The translations under genes and the position numbers were made by a program. Below the pieces are notes generated by a model. It did no database searches. It was given only the letters and a program-made list of their open reading frames with translations, and was not told the origin of the DNA. This document shows, piece after piece, positions 7,846 through 15,033 of a stretch of DNA of 19,193 nucleotides. Source of the DNA: Planctomycetaceae bacterium (GTDB lineage Bacteria > Planctomycetota > Planctomycetia > Pirellulales > Thermoguttaceae); contig JAIRLW010000039.1 in NCBI GenBank assembly GCA_031259095.1, positions 1-19,193 of the forward strand, in the 5' to 3' direction. The first letter of the stretch is position 1; each line of letters begins with the position of its first letter.

Positions 7846-8673
7846 TTATTGATCCTGATACATTTTTTTAATCCGTTCTACGATTGCGCTGTGCATTTGG
7901 CTGACCCGGCTTTCGGAAAGTGCGAGAGCCGCTCCAATTTCACGCATGGTCATTTCTTCATAATAATAGAGAATCACAATCAACCGCTCAACTTTGGTCA
8001 GCCCTTTGGTAAACGCCCGAATTAAATCAATTTTGGCAAGGCGTTCTGTTGGGTCTTCACTTCGATGATCCGCCAGAATATCAACTTCACGAATGTCTTT
8101 GGAACCATCGTTTTCCGACCACGTCTTGTCCAGACTCGTTATGTTCACACGATGCGTTTCGGCATACAGTTGATGTAACTCTTCAGACGGAATTTCCAAA
8201 TAATCGGCAACTTCCTGATCATGCGGTTTACGACCAAGACGAAGTTCGAGAGTTTTACAGGCTTCATTCAGTTTGGTCGCTTTGGAACGGATCGGACGCG
8301 GAACCCAATCCATTGATCGGAGTTCATCAACCATCGCCCCGTGAATTCTTGTCGGACAAAATGCCTCAAAACGAATCCCACGACTAAGATCATAAGCCAC
8401 AATCGCATCCATCAAACCAACCGTTCCAACCGAAATCAAATCGTCAAGCTCAATACCTTCCGGTAATTTCGCCCAGAATCGCTCCGCCTGATTTCGAACT
8501 AACGGCATATAACGTTCCACAAGGCGATTACGCAGTTGATCGGTCGGATTTTTTTTGTAAAGAATCCAAAGTTGATCAATTTCATCAAAACCAGCCGGAA
8601 CCGGTTCAGAATTAACTGATCGATGAGTAATATGTAAAGATTTTGATTTTGTTGCCGATTGGAGTTTTGGCAT
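7846..8673 (-). CDS. fliA: FliA/WhiG-class RNA polymerase sigma factor
   Basis: A 275-residue group 3 sigma factor. Region 2 spans about 45-125 with LPEGIELDDLISVGTVGLMD and the DNA-melting/-10 segment FEAFCPTRIHGAMVDELRS, then MDWVPRPIRS. Region 3 is about 130-180 and region 4 about 215-270, with TKVERLIVILYYYEEMTMRE and the helix-turn-helix GAALALSESRVSQMHSAIV. The arrangement is that of sigma-28 (FliA) and WhiG. In planctomycetes FliA may drive flagellar genes, but none are in the window, so the regulon is unknown. AAGGA lies 9 nt before the ATG. A 30-residue variable head precedes region 2. An STAS/RsbW pair lies about 2 kb away on the other strand; a link is speculative. Confidence 0.9.
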   Translation of the reverse strand: MPKLQSATKSKSLHITHRSVNSEPVPAGFDEIDQLWILYKKNPTDQLRNRLVERYMPLVRNQAERFWAKLPEGIELDDLISVGTVGLMDAIVAYDLSRGIRFEAFCPTRIHGAMVDELRSMDWVPRPIRSKATKLNEACKTLELRLGRKPHDQEVADYLEIPSEELHQLYAETHRVNITSLDKTWSENDGSKDIREVDILADHRSEDPTERLAKIDLIRAFTKGLTKVERLIVILYYYEEMTMREIGAALALSESRVSQMHSAIVERIKKMYQDQ

Positions 8674-8804
8674 GCTCCGAGTTCCTTATATTGACGCAGG
8701 TTAATTGTTTGGCTTTCGAATGAAAACTTTGAACAAGCGATGTAAAAGGAACTTTAACAATTTTTCCGGTTTTGGGAAAGAACAATTTTTGGTAATTTTT
8801 TTCT

Positions 8805-8900
8805 TAGCGTTCACTGGGTGGTCGGTGATGTTTTGCAGCAGGTGAGTGTGGTGGGTGAGGTATCACGTCAGCGATAGCCGACTTGCCCCTGTGAACGCTA
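8805..8900. repeat. 96-bp element bounded by inverted repeats
   Basis: TAGCGTTCAC (8805-8814) pairs perfectly with GTGAACGCTA (8891-8900), followed after one mismatch by GGG/CCC. Inside, GTCGG (8821-8825) pairs with CCGAC (8878-8882), and the G-rich strand between carries several GGTG units. Similar AATTTTTT-type stretches flank both ends, resembling a duplicated target. It contains GCGATAGCCGACTTG (8871-8885), shared with 4713-4727. It may be a MITE-like element or a structured RNA. It lies between the unknown membrane gene and the sigma gene. Confidence 0.6.
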
Positions 8901-8908
8901 GAAATTTT

Positions 8909-9379
8909 TTAAGATTCCTGACTAACAGCGTCTATTTCCGGTTTGGCGGCATTCGCGGCTTCGTCACTGCGGCGAATAATTTCACGCAGAAGTGTTTCCA
9001 CTGAATCGTTCACACAGTATTCCGCCACACAACCAACAAAAAAACCAATCACCGTATAAACAAGGAATGATAAACAGGCAGTATTGAGAATTTCAATCGT
9101 TTCCTTTTGTTGAACAAATCCCAAAATGATTGCCAAGCAAAAGACTATAATGCCAATGTAAGCGGCAAAAAGACGATTTAATGCTCGATGTTGATATTTC
9201 GACTTCGATTTCGATTTTAATTTTTTCGATTTTTCCTGATGTTCAATTGCCTCGCGTTCCCGCTCCAACCACAAAGCGAGAAGTTTCGGATCAATGTTCG
9301 ACGGAATTTCAAGCGATTCGAGTTGCGCTTGAAAATCGGAAATAATTGGAGATTCTGTGGCGGCGGATTCTGTTGACAT
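8909..9379 (-). CDS. Hypothetical protein with two membrane helices
   Basis: A 156-residue protein I do not recognise. The N-terminal 75 residues are hydrophilic, with an acidic start and a run of KSKKLKSKSKSKYQ just before the membrane. Two hydrophobic segments follow (about residues 74-93, AYIGIIVFCLAIILGF, and 104-123, ACLSFLVYTVIGFFVGC), then an amphipathic helix (VETLLREIIRRSDEA) and an Ala-rich tail. This suggests a helical hairpin with both ends in the cytoplasm. The gene lies 50 nt after mlaE in the same direction, so it is probably in the same operon, and is followed by the sigma gene after a structured 235-nt gap. Its job could relate to either neighbour, but nothing in the sequence shows which. 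Confidence 0.7.
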   Translation of the reverse strand: MSTESAATESPIISDFQAQLESLEIPSNIDPKLLALWLEREREAIEHQEKSKKLKSKSKSKYQHRALNRLFAAYIGIIVFCLAIILGFVQQKETIEILNTACLSFLVYTVIGFFVGCVAEYCVNDSVETLLREIIRRSDEAANAAKPEIDAVSQES

Positions 9380-9429
9380 AACCGTTGGACAATAATTTGT
9401 AATAAGGAACTTCTAAAAACCGGACAGGA

Positions 9430-10284
9430 TTACATTCCGCCTTTGATAACGCCGGACGTAATACCGAGTGCAAGCGTCATTCGGTCAATAACAATTCCGA
9501 GCAACAAATCAAGAAACAAAATGACTACAAACGAACAAACAAACGATAACGTGGCGGCTTTTCCGACTCCTTCGGCTCCGTTGTTGCAGTGAAAACCTTG
9601 ATAACAACTAATGAGTGCGATACTGATTCCGAAAAAGACACTTTTGAATGTTCCGGCTAAAATATCGAATGGTCCGACAAAGGATTGGGCGTTTTCCCAA
9701 TAATAATGTCCTTGAATATCCAGTATTTCAATGCAATAGAACGCTCCGCCGACAATTCCGGTAATATCGGCAATAATGGTTAATGCCGGAATTAAAAAGA
9801 GACATGCCAACAGTCTTGGAACGACGAGATAATGAATGGGATTCGTTCCCATTGTGGAAAGAGCGTCGATTTGTTCGGTGACCCGCATTGTTCCGAGTTC
9901 TGCGGCAATCGAACTGCCTACACGACCGGCAAGCATGGTGGCGGCAAGAACTGGTCCTAACTCGCGGATCAGGGACAAACTGATCACTCCGCCAAGCGCC
10001 GATTCCATACCAATCTGTTTAAATTGCGTAAAAGTTTGCACCGCCAAAACCATGCCGATAAACATACCGGTCAGCATGATAATCGGAAGACTTAACACGC
10101 CGATAGTGTAAAGCGATTGGGTTAAAATTTCACGTTGCGGCAATTTCCAACCAAGCCATGTAAAAGTTTGGAAACAAAAATTCGCAAATTGTCCCAAACT
10201 GACCAGCCGTTCCGCGCAAAGTTCGCCAATGCTGAAAATCAGACTTTTCGTTTTAGTTTGTTGCGGCGGTAATAGATCAGACAT
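9430..10284 (-). CDS. mlaE: MlaE/YrbE-family phospholipid ABC transporter permease
   Basis: A 284-residue inner-membrane permease of the Mla-type lipid transport system. Recognised signatures are GMFIGMVLAVQTFTQFKQIG, then GVISLSLIRELGPVLAATML, AGRVGSSIAAELGTMRVTEQ and IDALSTMGTNPIHYLVVPRL, which are the conserved MlaE blocks, followed by later helices including ISCYQGFHCNNGAEGVGKAA. The usual length is about 260-290 residues. In the family the dimer works with an MlaF ATPase and an MlaD MCE protein to move phospholipids between membranes; neither partner gene is in the window. The gene is divergent from the STAS gene across 437 nt. The ATG at 10284 gives a cytoplasmic head of about 20 residues (MSDLLPPQQTKTKS). 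Confidence 0.93.
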   Translation of the reverse strand: MSDLLPPQQTKTKSLIFSIGELCAERLVSLGQFANFCFQTFTWLGWKLPQREILTQSLYTIGVLSLPIIMLTGMFIGMVLAVQTFTQFKQIGMESALGGVISLSLIRELGPVLAATMLAGRVGSSIAAELGTMRVTEQIDALSTMGTNPIHYLVVPRLLACLFLIPALTIIADITGIVGGAFYCIEILDIQGHYYWENAQSFVGPFDILAGTFKSVFFGISIALISCYQGFHCNNGAEGVGKAATLSFVCSFVVILFLDLLLGIVIDRMTLALGITSGVIKGGM

Positions 10285-10721
10285 TTTAATTAATGTTTAA
10301 TGGGAATTATTTATCCCTTTAGCCTCTATCGTCCCCAATGTCCCTTAGACCCAATTTTAGGGACATTGAGAACAAAAAGGATTAATAAATTCGGCGAGTA
10401 AAAACGAATTTTTAGAGATTCCCCGTGAATTATATTATCGACTTTCCCGTGTTGTGAAATTTAGAAAACTTTAATGATCTTAACGATCATACGGAATATG
10501 CTGGTGCGAGCGATAGTCGAATGAAAGGTTCTCTTCGATTTCAATCGATTTTATCTTGTCAAAAAAGTCGGGGGGGTTGGCATGGAATGATAAATACAGT
10601 ATAAATAAATGAATTGTGATTGATCTTGTTAGATCATTATCGGAAAAATTCAAACGGATCAGTGAGACGCGGTTGTCCGCTGGATCAGGGTTTTTAAATG
10701 TTTTAATGGAGATATGAAAAT
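10285..10721. other. 437-nt divergent intergenic region
   Basis: This is the promoter region between mlaE (-) and the STAS gene (+). It contains GTCCC element copy 4, the inverted repeat ATGATC-N5-GATCAT (10474-10490) that could be an operator, a GCGATAGTCGA word (10510-10520), a GATTTCAATCGATTT word (10538-10552), and a G7 run (10570-10576). I found no gene in it and could not place confident promoters. Confidence 0.5.
10312..10388. repeat. GTCCC hairpin element, copy 4
   Basis: CAATGTCCCT (10336-10345) pairs perfectly with AGGGACATTG (10359-10368) over 10 bp around a 13-nt loop. Outer arms CTCTATCGTCC and the later GAGAAC...GGATTAATAA extend it. It lies upstream of mlaE. Confidence 0.7.
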
Positions 10722-11090
10722 ATGAGCCAACAGAGAATTGATGTGAAAAAAGTCGCTGATATTACTATTGCGACAAATCGTGATATGAAACTCAATGATG
10801 ATCTGGTAATTCAGGAGTGGGGCGATCAACTTCTTGCCCTTCTGGATGACCATGCCTGCCGAAAACTGTTGGTCAATTTCGAGCGGGTTCTTTTCATGTC
10901 CAGTTCGGCGTTGCGGGCGTTGATCACCCTCAATAAAAAAGCAAAAGAAGTGAAAGCTTCATTACTGCTTTGCGGAATTGACGACAATATTATGGAAGCG
11001 TTCCGAATCACCCGACTCGATAATGTTTTTCAAATTAAGAAAAACGAAGACGAAGGAGTTCGGGCTTTTACGGTTGTTTCGGATAAATAA
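10722..11090 (+). CDS. STAS-domain anti-sigma factor antagonist
   Basis: A 122-residue single STAS domain of the SpoIIAA/RsbV type. In that family the unphosphorylated protein binds the anti-sigma kinase and frees a sigma factor, and phosphorylation on a serine switches it off. The expected segment is LLVNFERVLFMSSSALRALI; alignment by eye puts the phosphoacceptor at Ser61, with Ser60 replacing the usual Asp before it. GGAG lies 10 nt before the ATG. An upstream ATG at 10714 opens only a three-codon frame whose stop overlaps this start. The RsbW-like kinase gene follows after 129 nt with a strong stem-loop in the gap, so the two form a partner-switch module. Confidence 0.87.
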   Translation: MSQQRIDVKKVADITIATNRDMKLNDDLVIQEWGDQLLALLDDHACRKLLVNFERVLFMSSSALRALITLNKKAKEVKASLLLCGIDDNIMEAFRITRLDNVFQIKKNEDEGVRAFTVVSDK

Positions 11091-11128
11091 AAACGTAATA
11101 CGGATATTGCCCATTAATTTTATAAAAA

Positions 11129-11180
11129 CCGGTAACGTCGGTAATTTGTTCCTGTTGCCGGGAACTGTTGACGTTACCGG
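11129..11180 (+). promoter_or_regulatory. Intercistronic stem-loop between STAS and RsbW genes
   Basis: CCGGTAACGTC (11129-11139) pairs perfectly with GACGTTACCGG (11170-11180), 11 bp. Inside, GTTCC (11148-11152) pairs with GGAAC (11161-11165). A short T5 run follows about 7 nt after the stem. It could be an attenuator or RNA-processing site that sets the antagonist-to-kinase ratio. The GGAG ribosome site of the next gene is outside the stem. Confidence 0.55.
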
Positions 11181-11219
11181 AGGGAATTTTTGCGGATTCT
11201 AGATTTTGGAGTGTAACAC

Positions 11220-11648
11220 ATGGATTCGGACGCCCAATTATGGAACTGGTCGAAAGACTGCTCGTTTCCAAGCGACATGAATATTGCTCATGATCTCATT
11301 GAAGAAGTTATGGAACAAATTAGATTGGGTGGTTGGGATAACAAAGAGGAGTTTGCGGTCAATATGGCATTGGAAGAAGCACTCGTCAATGCCATTCAAC
11401 ATGGTAACGGTTCTGATCCGGCAAAACAAGTTCATTTTTCTTGCCGACTGAATGATCAACGACTGTATGTTCGTATTGAAGACGAAGGCGCCGGTTTCGA
11501 CCCAAACGCCATTCCCGATCCAACTGATTCTGAACATATTTTGGTTGCTTCCGGTCGCGGCGTACTTCTGATCAAAAATTTTGTTTCGCATATTCAATGG
11601 AATGAACGCGGAAACGTTCTCGAATTTGAAAAAGAACGAAGCCGATAA
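11220..11648 (+). CDS. RsbW/SpoIIAB-like anti-sigma factor serine kinase (HATPase)
   Basis: A 142-residue GHKL-type ATPase. The N box is EEALVNAIQHGN (Glu53, Asn57), the G1 box DEGAGFDP (Asp88, Gly90, Gly92), and the G2-like box SGRGVLLIKNF (Gly112, Gly114). The length and motif spacing fit the RsbW/SpoIIAB family, which binds and inhibits a sigma factor and phosphorylates an STAS antagonist using ATP. The upstream STAS gene is the likely antagonist. The target sigma factor is unknown; a FliA/WhiG-class factor is encoded about 2.5 kb away. GGAG with 8-nt spacing precedes the ATG. The gene is convergent with the broken beta-propeller gene; 83 nt separate them. Confidence 0.88.
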   Translation: MDSDAQLWNWSKDCSFPSDMNIAHDLIEEVMEQIRLGGWDNKEEFAVNMALEEALVNAIQHGNGSDPAKQVHFSCRLNDQRLYVRIEDEGAGFDPNAIPDPTDSEHILVASGRGVLLIKNFVSHIQWNERGNVLEFEKERSR

Positions 11649-11715
11649 AAAATTCGCCGAAAATAGCGGTTTATCCTTACAAATTGACAGTTACGTTCTC
11701 TTCTGTTTGAACGCT

Positions 11716-11749
11716 TATTGTAACAATTGAACTATTGTAATAATTGAAC
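11716..11749. repeat. 17-bp tandem duplication at the 3' end of the beta-propeller gene
   Basis: Two adjacent 17-bp units, TATTGTAACAATTGAAC (11716-11732) and TATTGTAATAATTGAAC (11733-11749), differ at one base. The stop codon of the (-) strand propeller gene (11732-11734) lies at their junction, so the duplication sets where that protein ends. Confidence 0.7.
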
Positions 11750-12603
11750 GCCCATCATATTTCTATCGATTTTATTTCCGGTCGTTTTTTGGTAAGCCCA
11801 AACGAGTTTTTTATCTCGTGTTATTTCGAACATACCCACCCCTTTTCCTTCGTTGTTGTAAGCGGCGTAACAACCGATTACTAAGTTACCGTTTTTCAGA
11901 CGTTGAAAACCGGTCATGTTGGTGATTCCGAGATCGGGCAATTCTGATTTCTTAAATTCCCAAACGGAATTGCCGACGGGATCAAATTCAGTGATTTGAT
12001 CGAGTGAGGAAATTAACGTGTTCCCATTTTCCAGACGTTCAGCGGCAAACGCGATATTGGCAACTTTTTGTTCCCAAACGGTTTCACCGTTCGGCGCGTA
12101 CTCGCGTACTCGCGTACCAGATGATCGCCGGAATGACAAACGAGATAATTTCCGTTTGATAATTTACGCACCCAACGCATTCGGTGATGCTGATTATCTG
12201 TACTGAATTTCGTTTGCAGCGTAAATTTGACCGTGCTATCTGAGGCGATTTCTTTGACCTGTCCTGAAAAATTTTCACCGATTAACGTATTGCCGTTATC
12301 CAGACGTTGACAGGCGAACGAACCTTCCTTACCGTTTGGCGGAGTATATTGAAACACAATTTTTTTATCCGGCGTTATTTCGATAACGTTACTGTCGGCA
12401 AAGAGAATGTTCCCGTTTTTCAACAACTGAACGTCGTGAATATTTCCGGCTGGATATTCCCATTTAACCGAAAAATTCGGCGCAAACCAAACTACTCGAC
12501 CAGAACCTGTCGCCAACACCTCAGACGACGGCTGTTGCGCCCAAAGTGTCGGCGATAAAATGACCAACAAAACACAACATAAAACGAAACGAGTAAGAGT
12601 CAT
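11732..12603 (-). pseudogene. Secreted beta-propeller protein, frameshifted by an 8-bp tandem duplication
   Basis: The gene encodes a signal peptide (MTLTRFVLCCVLLVILSPTL, then WAQQ) and about five beta-propeller blades, each with an L-x-NGN-x-L strand followed by a strand like ITPDKKIVFQY. This resembles PQQ-like/arylsulfotransferase-type propellers common in planctomycetes; the ligand or enzyme function is unknown. The reading frame breaks after residues HLVREYA at about 12096-12117, where an octamer (GCGAGTAC on the coding strand) is present twice in tandem. Removing one copy restores a single frame reading HLVREYAPNGETVWEQK and a protein of 287 residues ending at the TAG at 11732. AGGAAA lies 5 nt before the ATG. 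It could be a decayed gene, a phase-variable gene or an assembly error. Confidence 0.82.
12095..12117. repeat. Period-8 tandem repeat causing the frameshift
   Basis: This 23-bp run has period 8 (CGCGTACT repeated almost three times). One unit fewer would put both halves of the propeller gene in the same frame. Even the intact version would keep nearly two units, so slippage in either direction is easy. Confidence 0.9.
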
Positions 12604-12691
12604 AAAAATTTCCTGTTAATTATTGAGTGATTTTGGATAAATTTGAACATTGTATTTCGTCCTGAAAAGCAATGGTTACAATTTATTACGA

Positions 12692-13327
12692 TCAACTTTC
12701 CTTTATTTTACCATGATACAAATGATGCGATTTAATGTACGCTTCTACATTTTTCGGAACCTGAAAACGGATACTTTTTCCTTCGTCGATTCCGTTTCGG
12801 ATATAAGTGGAAGAAAGCCCGATTGGCGGCATTGGAATGATATTGTTTCGGATTTTTTCCAGACATTCCTGAGACAAAAAACTGTTCAACGCTTCGAAAT
12901 ACGGTAACGGCGCATTAGGACGATACGCCACCAACGGCATCGCAAGACGACAAATTTCGTCGGTGTTATGCCAGTTCGGAAGATCATTGAACATATCCGC
13001 ACCCATTAAAAGAAACAATTCCGGTTCGACCAACGTAAAAGTTTTTTTGAAATACCGTAGCGTTTCCACCGTATAACTTGGTTCCTGCCGATCAATTTCA
13101 CAACGGCTGACCAAAAATTCTTCACAACCGACGATTGCTAATTCAATCATATTGAAGCGGTCTTCGCCGGAAGCGTGATAAGTTCCTTTTCCAGAGCGAT
13201 GCGGTGAAATGCCGGTCGGTACAAAGACAATCCGGTCAAGATCAGCCTGATGGAGACAACTCTCCGCCAGTAAAAGATGTCCTAAATGGATCGGATCAAA
13301 GGCTCCGCCGAAAATTCCGTAACGCAT
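12692..13327 (-). CDS. nadD: Nicotinate-nucleotide adenylyltransferase
   Basis: A 211-residue NadD, which joins nicotinate mononucleotide and ATP to give deamido-NAD in NAD synthesis in the cytoplasm. Signatures are GIFGGAFDPIHLGH (residues 4-17, the nucleotidyltransferase HxGH site), VPTGISPHR (36-44), EPSYTVETLRYF (substrate loop), LLMGADMF, and the C-terminal SSTYIRNGIDEGKS (ISSTxIR motif). The length is normal for the family. It is probably co-transcribed with the downstream propeller gene (88 nt apart). The start at 13327 gives the canonical N-terminus; the upstream sequence lacks a strong ribosome site. No nadE or rsfS is adjacent in the window. Confidence 0.95.
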   Translation of the reverse strand: MRYGIFGGAFDPIHLGHLLLAESCLHQADLDRIVFVPTGISPHRSGKGTYHASGEDRFNMIELAIVGCEEFLVSRCEIDRQEPSYTVETLRYFKKTFTLVEPELFLLMGADMFNDLPNWHNTDEICRLAMPLVAYRPNAPLPYFEALNSFLSQECLEKIRNNIIPMPPIGLSSTYIRNGIDEGKSIRFQVPKNVEAYIKSHHLYHGKIKES

Positions 13328-13510
13328 TGTTCAAATTTAAGGTCAAAATTTAATATTTGTCTTCGATGAAATAATGTTTAATGCTCATTTCCTAAGTCGT
13401 CTTCAACACGGCAGGATAATCAACCTGACTAATTTCCAACGCCACATCATTTTTTATATCGGTTCCACGCTAAGATTACGTTCAACAAGATTACTCATCA
13501 GTTGAGTATT

Positions 13511-13610
13511 TTAATTAATAGACGCCAATAGGCAATGCCCTTCATCTAATATTCTGTTATTGAATCAATACGCCGTAGAGGCGGCAGACTTTCTGGCGTC
13601 TATTGATTAA
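13511..13610. repeat. 100-bp MITE-like element with 17-bp terminal inverted repeats
   Basis: The left end TTAATTAATAGACGCCA (13511-13527) and the reverse complement of the right end (13594-13610) differ at one base in 17. Inside, GCCG and CGGC (13572-13585) form a small stem. The two ends enclose exactly 100 bp. No transposase is in the window. The left end overlaps other AT-rich sequence, so its boundary is approximate. Confidence 0.6.
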
Positions 13611-13697
13611 AAATCTCAATCGGTGCAACCCGTAAATTAGAGAACCTTCAGGAGAAAGGATCGCCTACCTCGAAACATTCGTTGTTAATCACTGAAT

Positions 13698-13742
13698 TAT
13701 TTGTCCTAATTTGTCCCCGACGTCCCTAAAATTGGGACAATT
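13698..13742. repeat. GTCCC hairpin element, copy 5 (short)
   Basis: GTCCC (13722-13726) pairs with GGGAC (13734-13738), and outer TTGTCC units extend the left arm. It is the shortest copy and lies about 140 nt before the DUF58 gene. Confidence 0.55.
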
Positions 13743-13879
13743 GATTTTTAAATCAAATTTACGTTGACGGCATTTCGGCAATATGATAAATTAGAATCCG
13801 TCTAATTATTTCACTGGAATTTCCAGTTTACTGTCAAAATAATCCGTTACGTTTGGATTATTGATTAGGAGTACATAAA

Positions 13880-14911
13880 ATGTTAGAGGCAACTGAACTG
13901 TTAAAAAAAGTGCGGCGAATTGAAATTGTCGCCAACCGTACTGTTAACGATCTTTTTGCGGGGCAATATAAAAGTGTGTTTCGTGGGCGCGGGATGGAAT
14001 TCAGCGAAGTGCGCGAATATCAACCGGGTGACGATATCCGTTCAATCGACTGGAATGTCACGGCACGGGCCGGTAAACCTTTTATCAAACACTTTGTTGA
14101 AGAACGGGAATTGACGATTTTGTTTCTTGTCGATGTTTCCGCTTCAGGAATTTTCGGTTCCGTCCGCTCAAAACTCGAAACAACTATCGAAATGGCGGCA
14201 ACTCTGATGTTTTCCGCATTGAAGAATAACGATAAAGTCGGTCTAATCACGTTTGCCGATCAGGTGATTGATTATTATCGTCCGCGAAAAGGTAAGGCGA
14301 ATGTGTTACATTTGATCCGCGAATTGTTGGCGGTCGAACCGGTTGCACAGCAAACCAATATCAAAACGGCTCTTGATTATGTTAATCGTGTTCAGAAACG
14401 CCGTGCGATTGTGTTTCTGCTTAGTGATTTTTTGGTTCCAGAATTAACCGGTGCAGCAGAAAAAAATTTGGAGGATAGTATTGATCAAAGAATGCCGAAT
14501 GATGTTAGTGATTTTCTGACCGGCAGCAGCCGTTGGGAAAGGAATCTTTTGTTTCATTCAATCCGCAACACTCGACATCGTTCCGCACCGGGTGAACAGG
14601 AACAGTCGCTTTCGATGTGTGTGCGAAAACACGATTTGATTGCGCTGACCTTTTCCGATCCGCGTGAACGGGAATTTCCCAATATCGGTCTGATTACGTT
14701 ACGGGACGCCGAAACGGGAGAATTACTCGAAGTTGATACGGCAAATCCGGTAATCCGTAAAATATTGGCACAACAACTCGCCTCCGGTCAAAACAAAATT
14801 ACCGAAACGCTCAAACGTTGCCGCGTCGATCAATTGAAAATCGAAACAGGAATCGATTTTGTTACGAACCTAAAACGGTTTTTCCATGCACGTGAAAAGA
14901 AATTTTTGTAA
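13880..14911 (+). CDS. DUF58 domain protein with vWA-like fold and an inserted segment
   Basis: A 343-residue DUF58 protein. Family hallmarks are FRGRGMEFSEVREYQPGDDI, RSIDWNVTARAGKPFIKHF, and a vWA-type metal site D-V-S-A-S (Asp85, Ser87, Ser89). The middle follows the family (AATLMFSALKNNDKVGLITF and RRAIVFLLSDFL), as does the later HDLIALTFSDPRERE. Between about residues 188 and 245, where most relatives have only a short linker, there is an extra stretch of about 45 polar residues, making the protein longer than the usual ~300. DUF58 genes usually follow a MoxR ATPase and precede vWA/membrane genes; none are adjacent here. AGGAG lies 8 nt before the ATG. Function in the family (chaperone-like, with MoxR) is not firmly known. 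Confidence 0.88.
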   Translation: MLEATELLKKVRRIEIVANRTVNDLFAGQYKSVFRGRGMEFSEVREYQPGDDIRSIDWNVTARAGKPFIKHFVEERELTILFLVDVSASGIFGSVRSKLETTIEMAATLMFSALKNNDKVGLITFADQVIDYYRPRKGKANVLHLIRELLAVEPVAQQTNIKTALDYVNRVQKRRAIVFLLSDFLVPELTGAAEKNLEDSIDQRMPNDVSDFLTGSSRWERNLLFHSIRNTRHRSAPGEQEQSLSMCVRKHDLIALTFSDPREREFPNIGLITLRDAETGELLEVDTANPVIRKILAQQLASGQNKITETLKRCRVDQLKIETGIDFVTNLKRFFHAREKKFL

Positions 14912-14916
14912 TAAAA

Positions 14917-15009
14917 GTCCCTAAAGTCTCATTTGTCCCTAATGTCCCTAAATTGAAAAAAATTTTTTGGGAGGAACATTAGGGACGATAGAGACTAATG
15001 GGACAAATA
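14917..15009. repeat. GTCCC hairpin element, copy 6, between convergent genes
   Basis: GTCCCTAATGT (14935-14945) pairs perfectly with ACATTAGGGAC (14976-14986), and AGTCTC (14925-14930) with GAGACT (14991-14996). The AT-rich centre contains A7T6. It fills the gap between the convergent DUF58 and FNR-like genes, so it could work as a two-way terminator. Confidence 0.78.
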
Positions 15010-15033
15010 ATTTTTACAATAGATTGTTACAAA

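Larger units (their letters stand above)
13328..13879. other. 552-nt divergent intergenic region with two repeat elements
   Basis: No gene is visible between nadD (-) and the DUF58 gene (+). The region holds a 100-bp inverted-repeat element (13511-13610), the decamer TCGCCTACCT (13661-13670), and GTCCC element copy 5. AGGAG 8 nt before the DUF58 start lies at its right end. Confidence 0.6.

Noticed and set aside
10578..10600. TTGGCATGGAATGATAAA as a sigma54 promoter
   Set aside because: The -24-like TTGGCA is present but no GC is found at the proper -12 distance.
10714..10725. Three-codon leader frame (ATG AAA ATA TGA) overlapping the STAS start
   Set aside because: The GGAG is too close to this ATG to serve it, and the frame is too short to support a regulatory claim.
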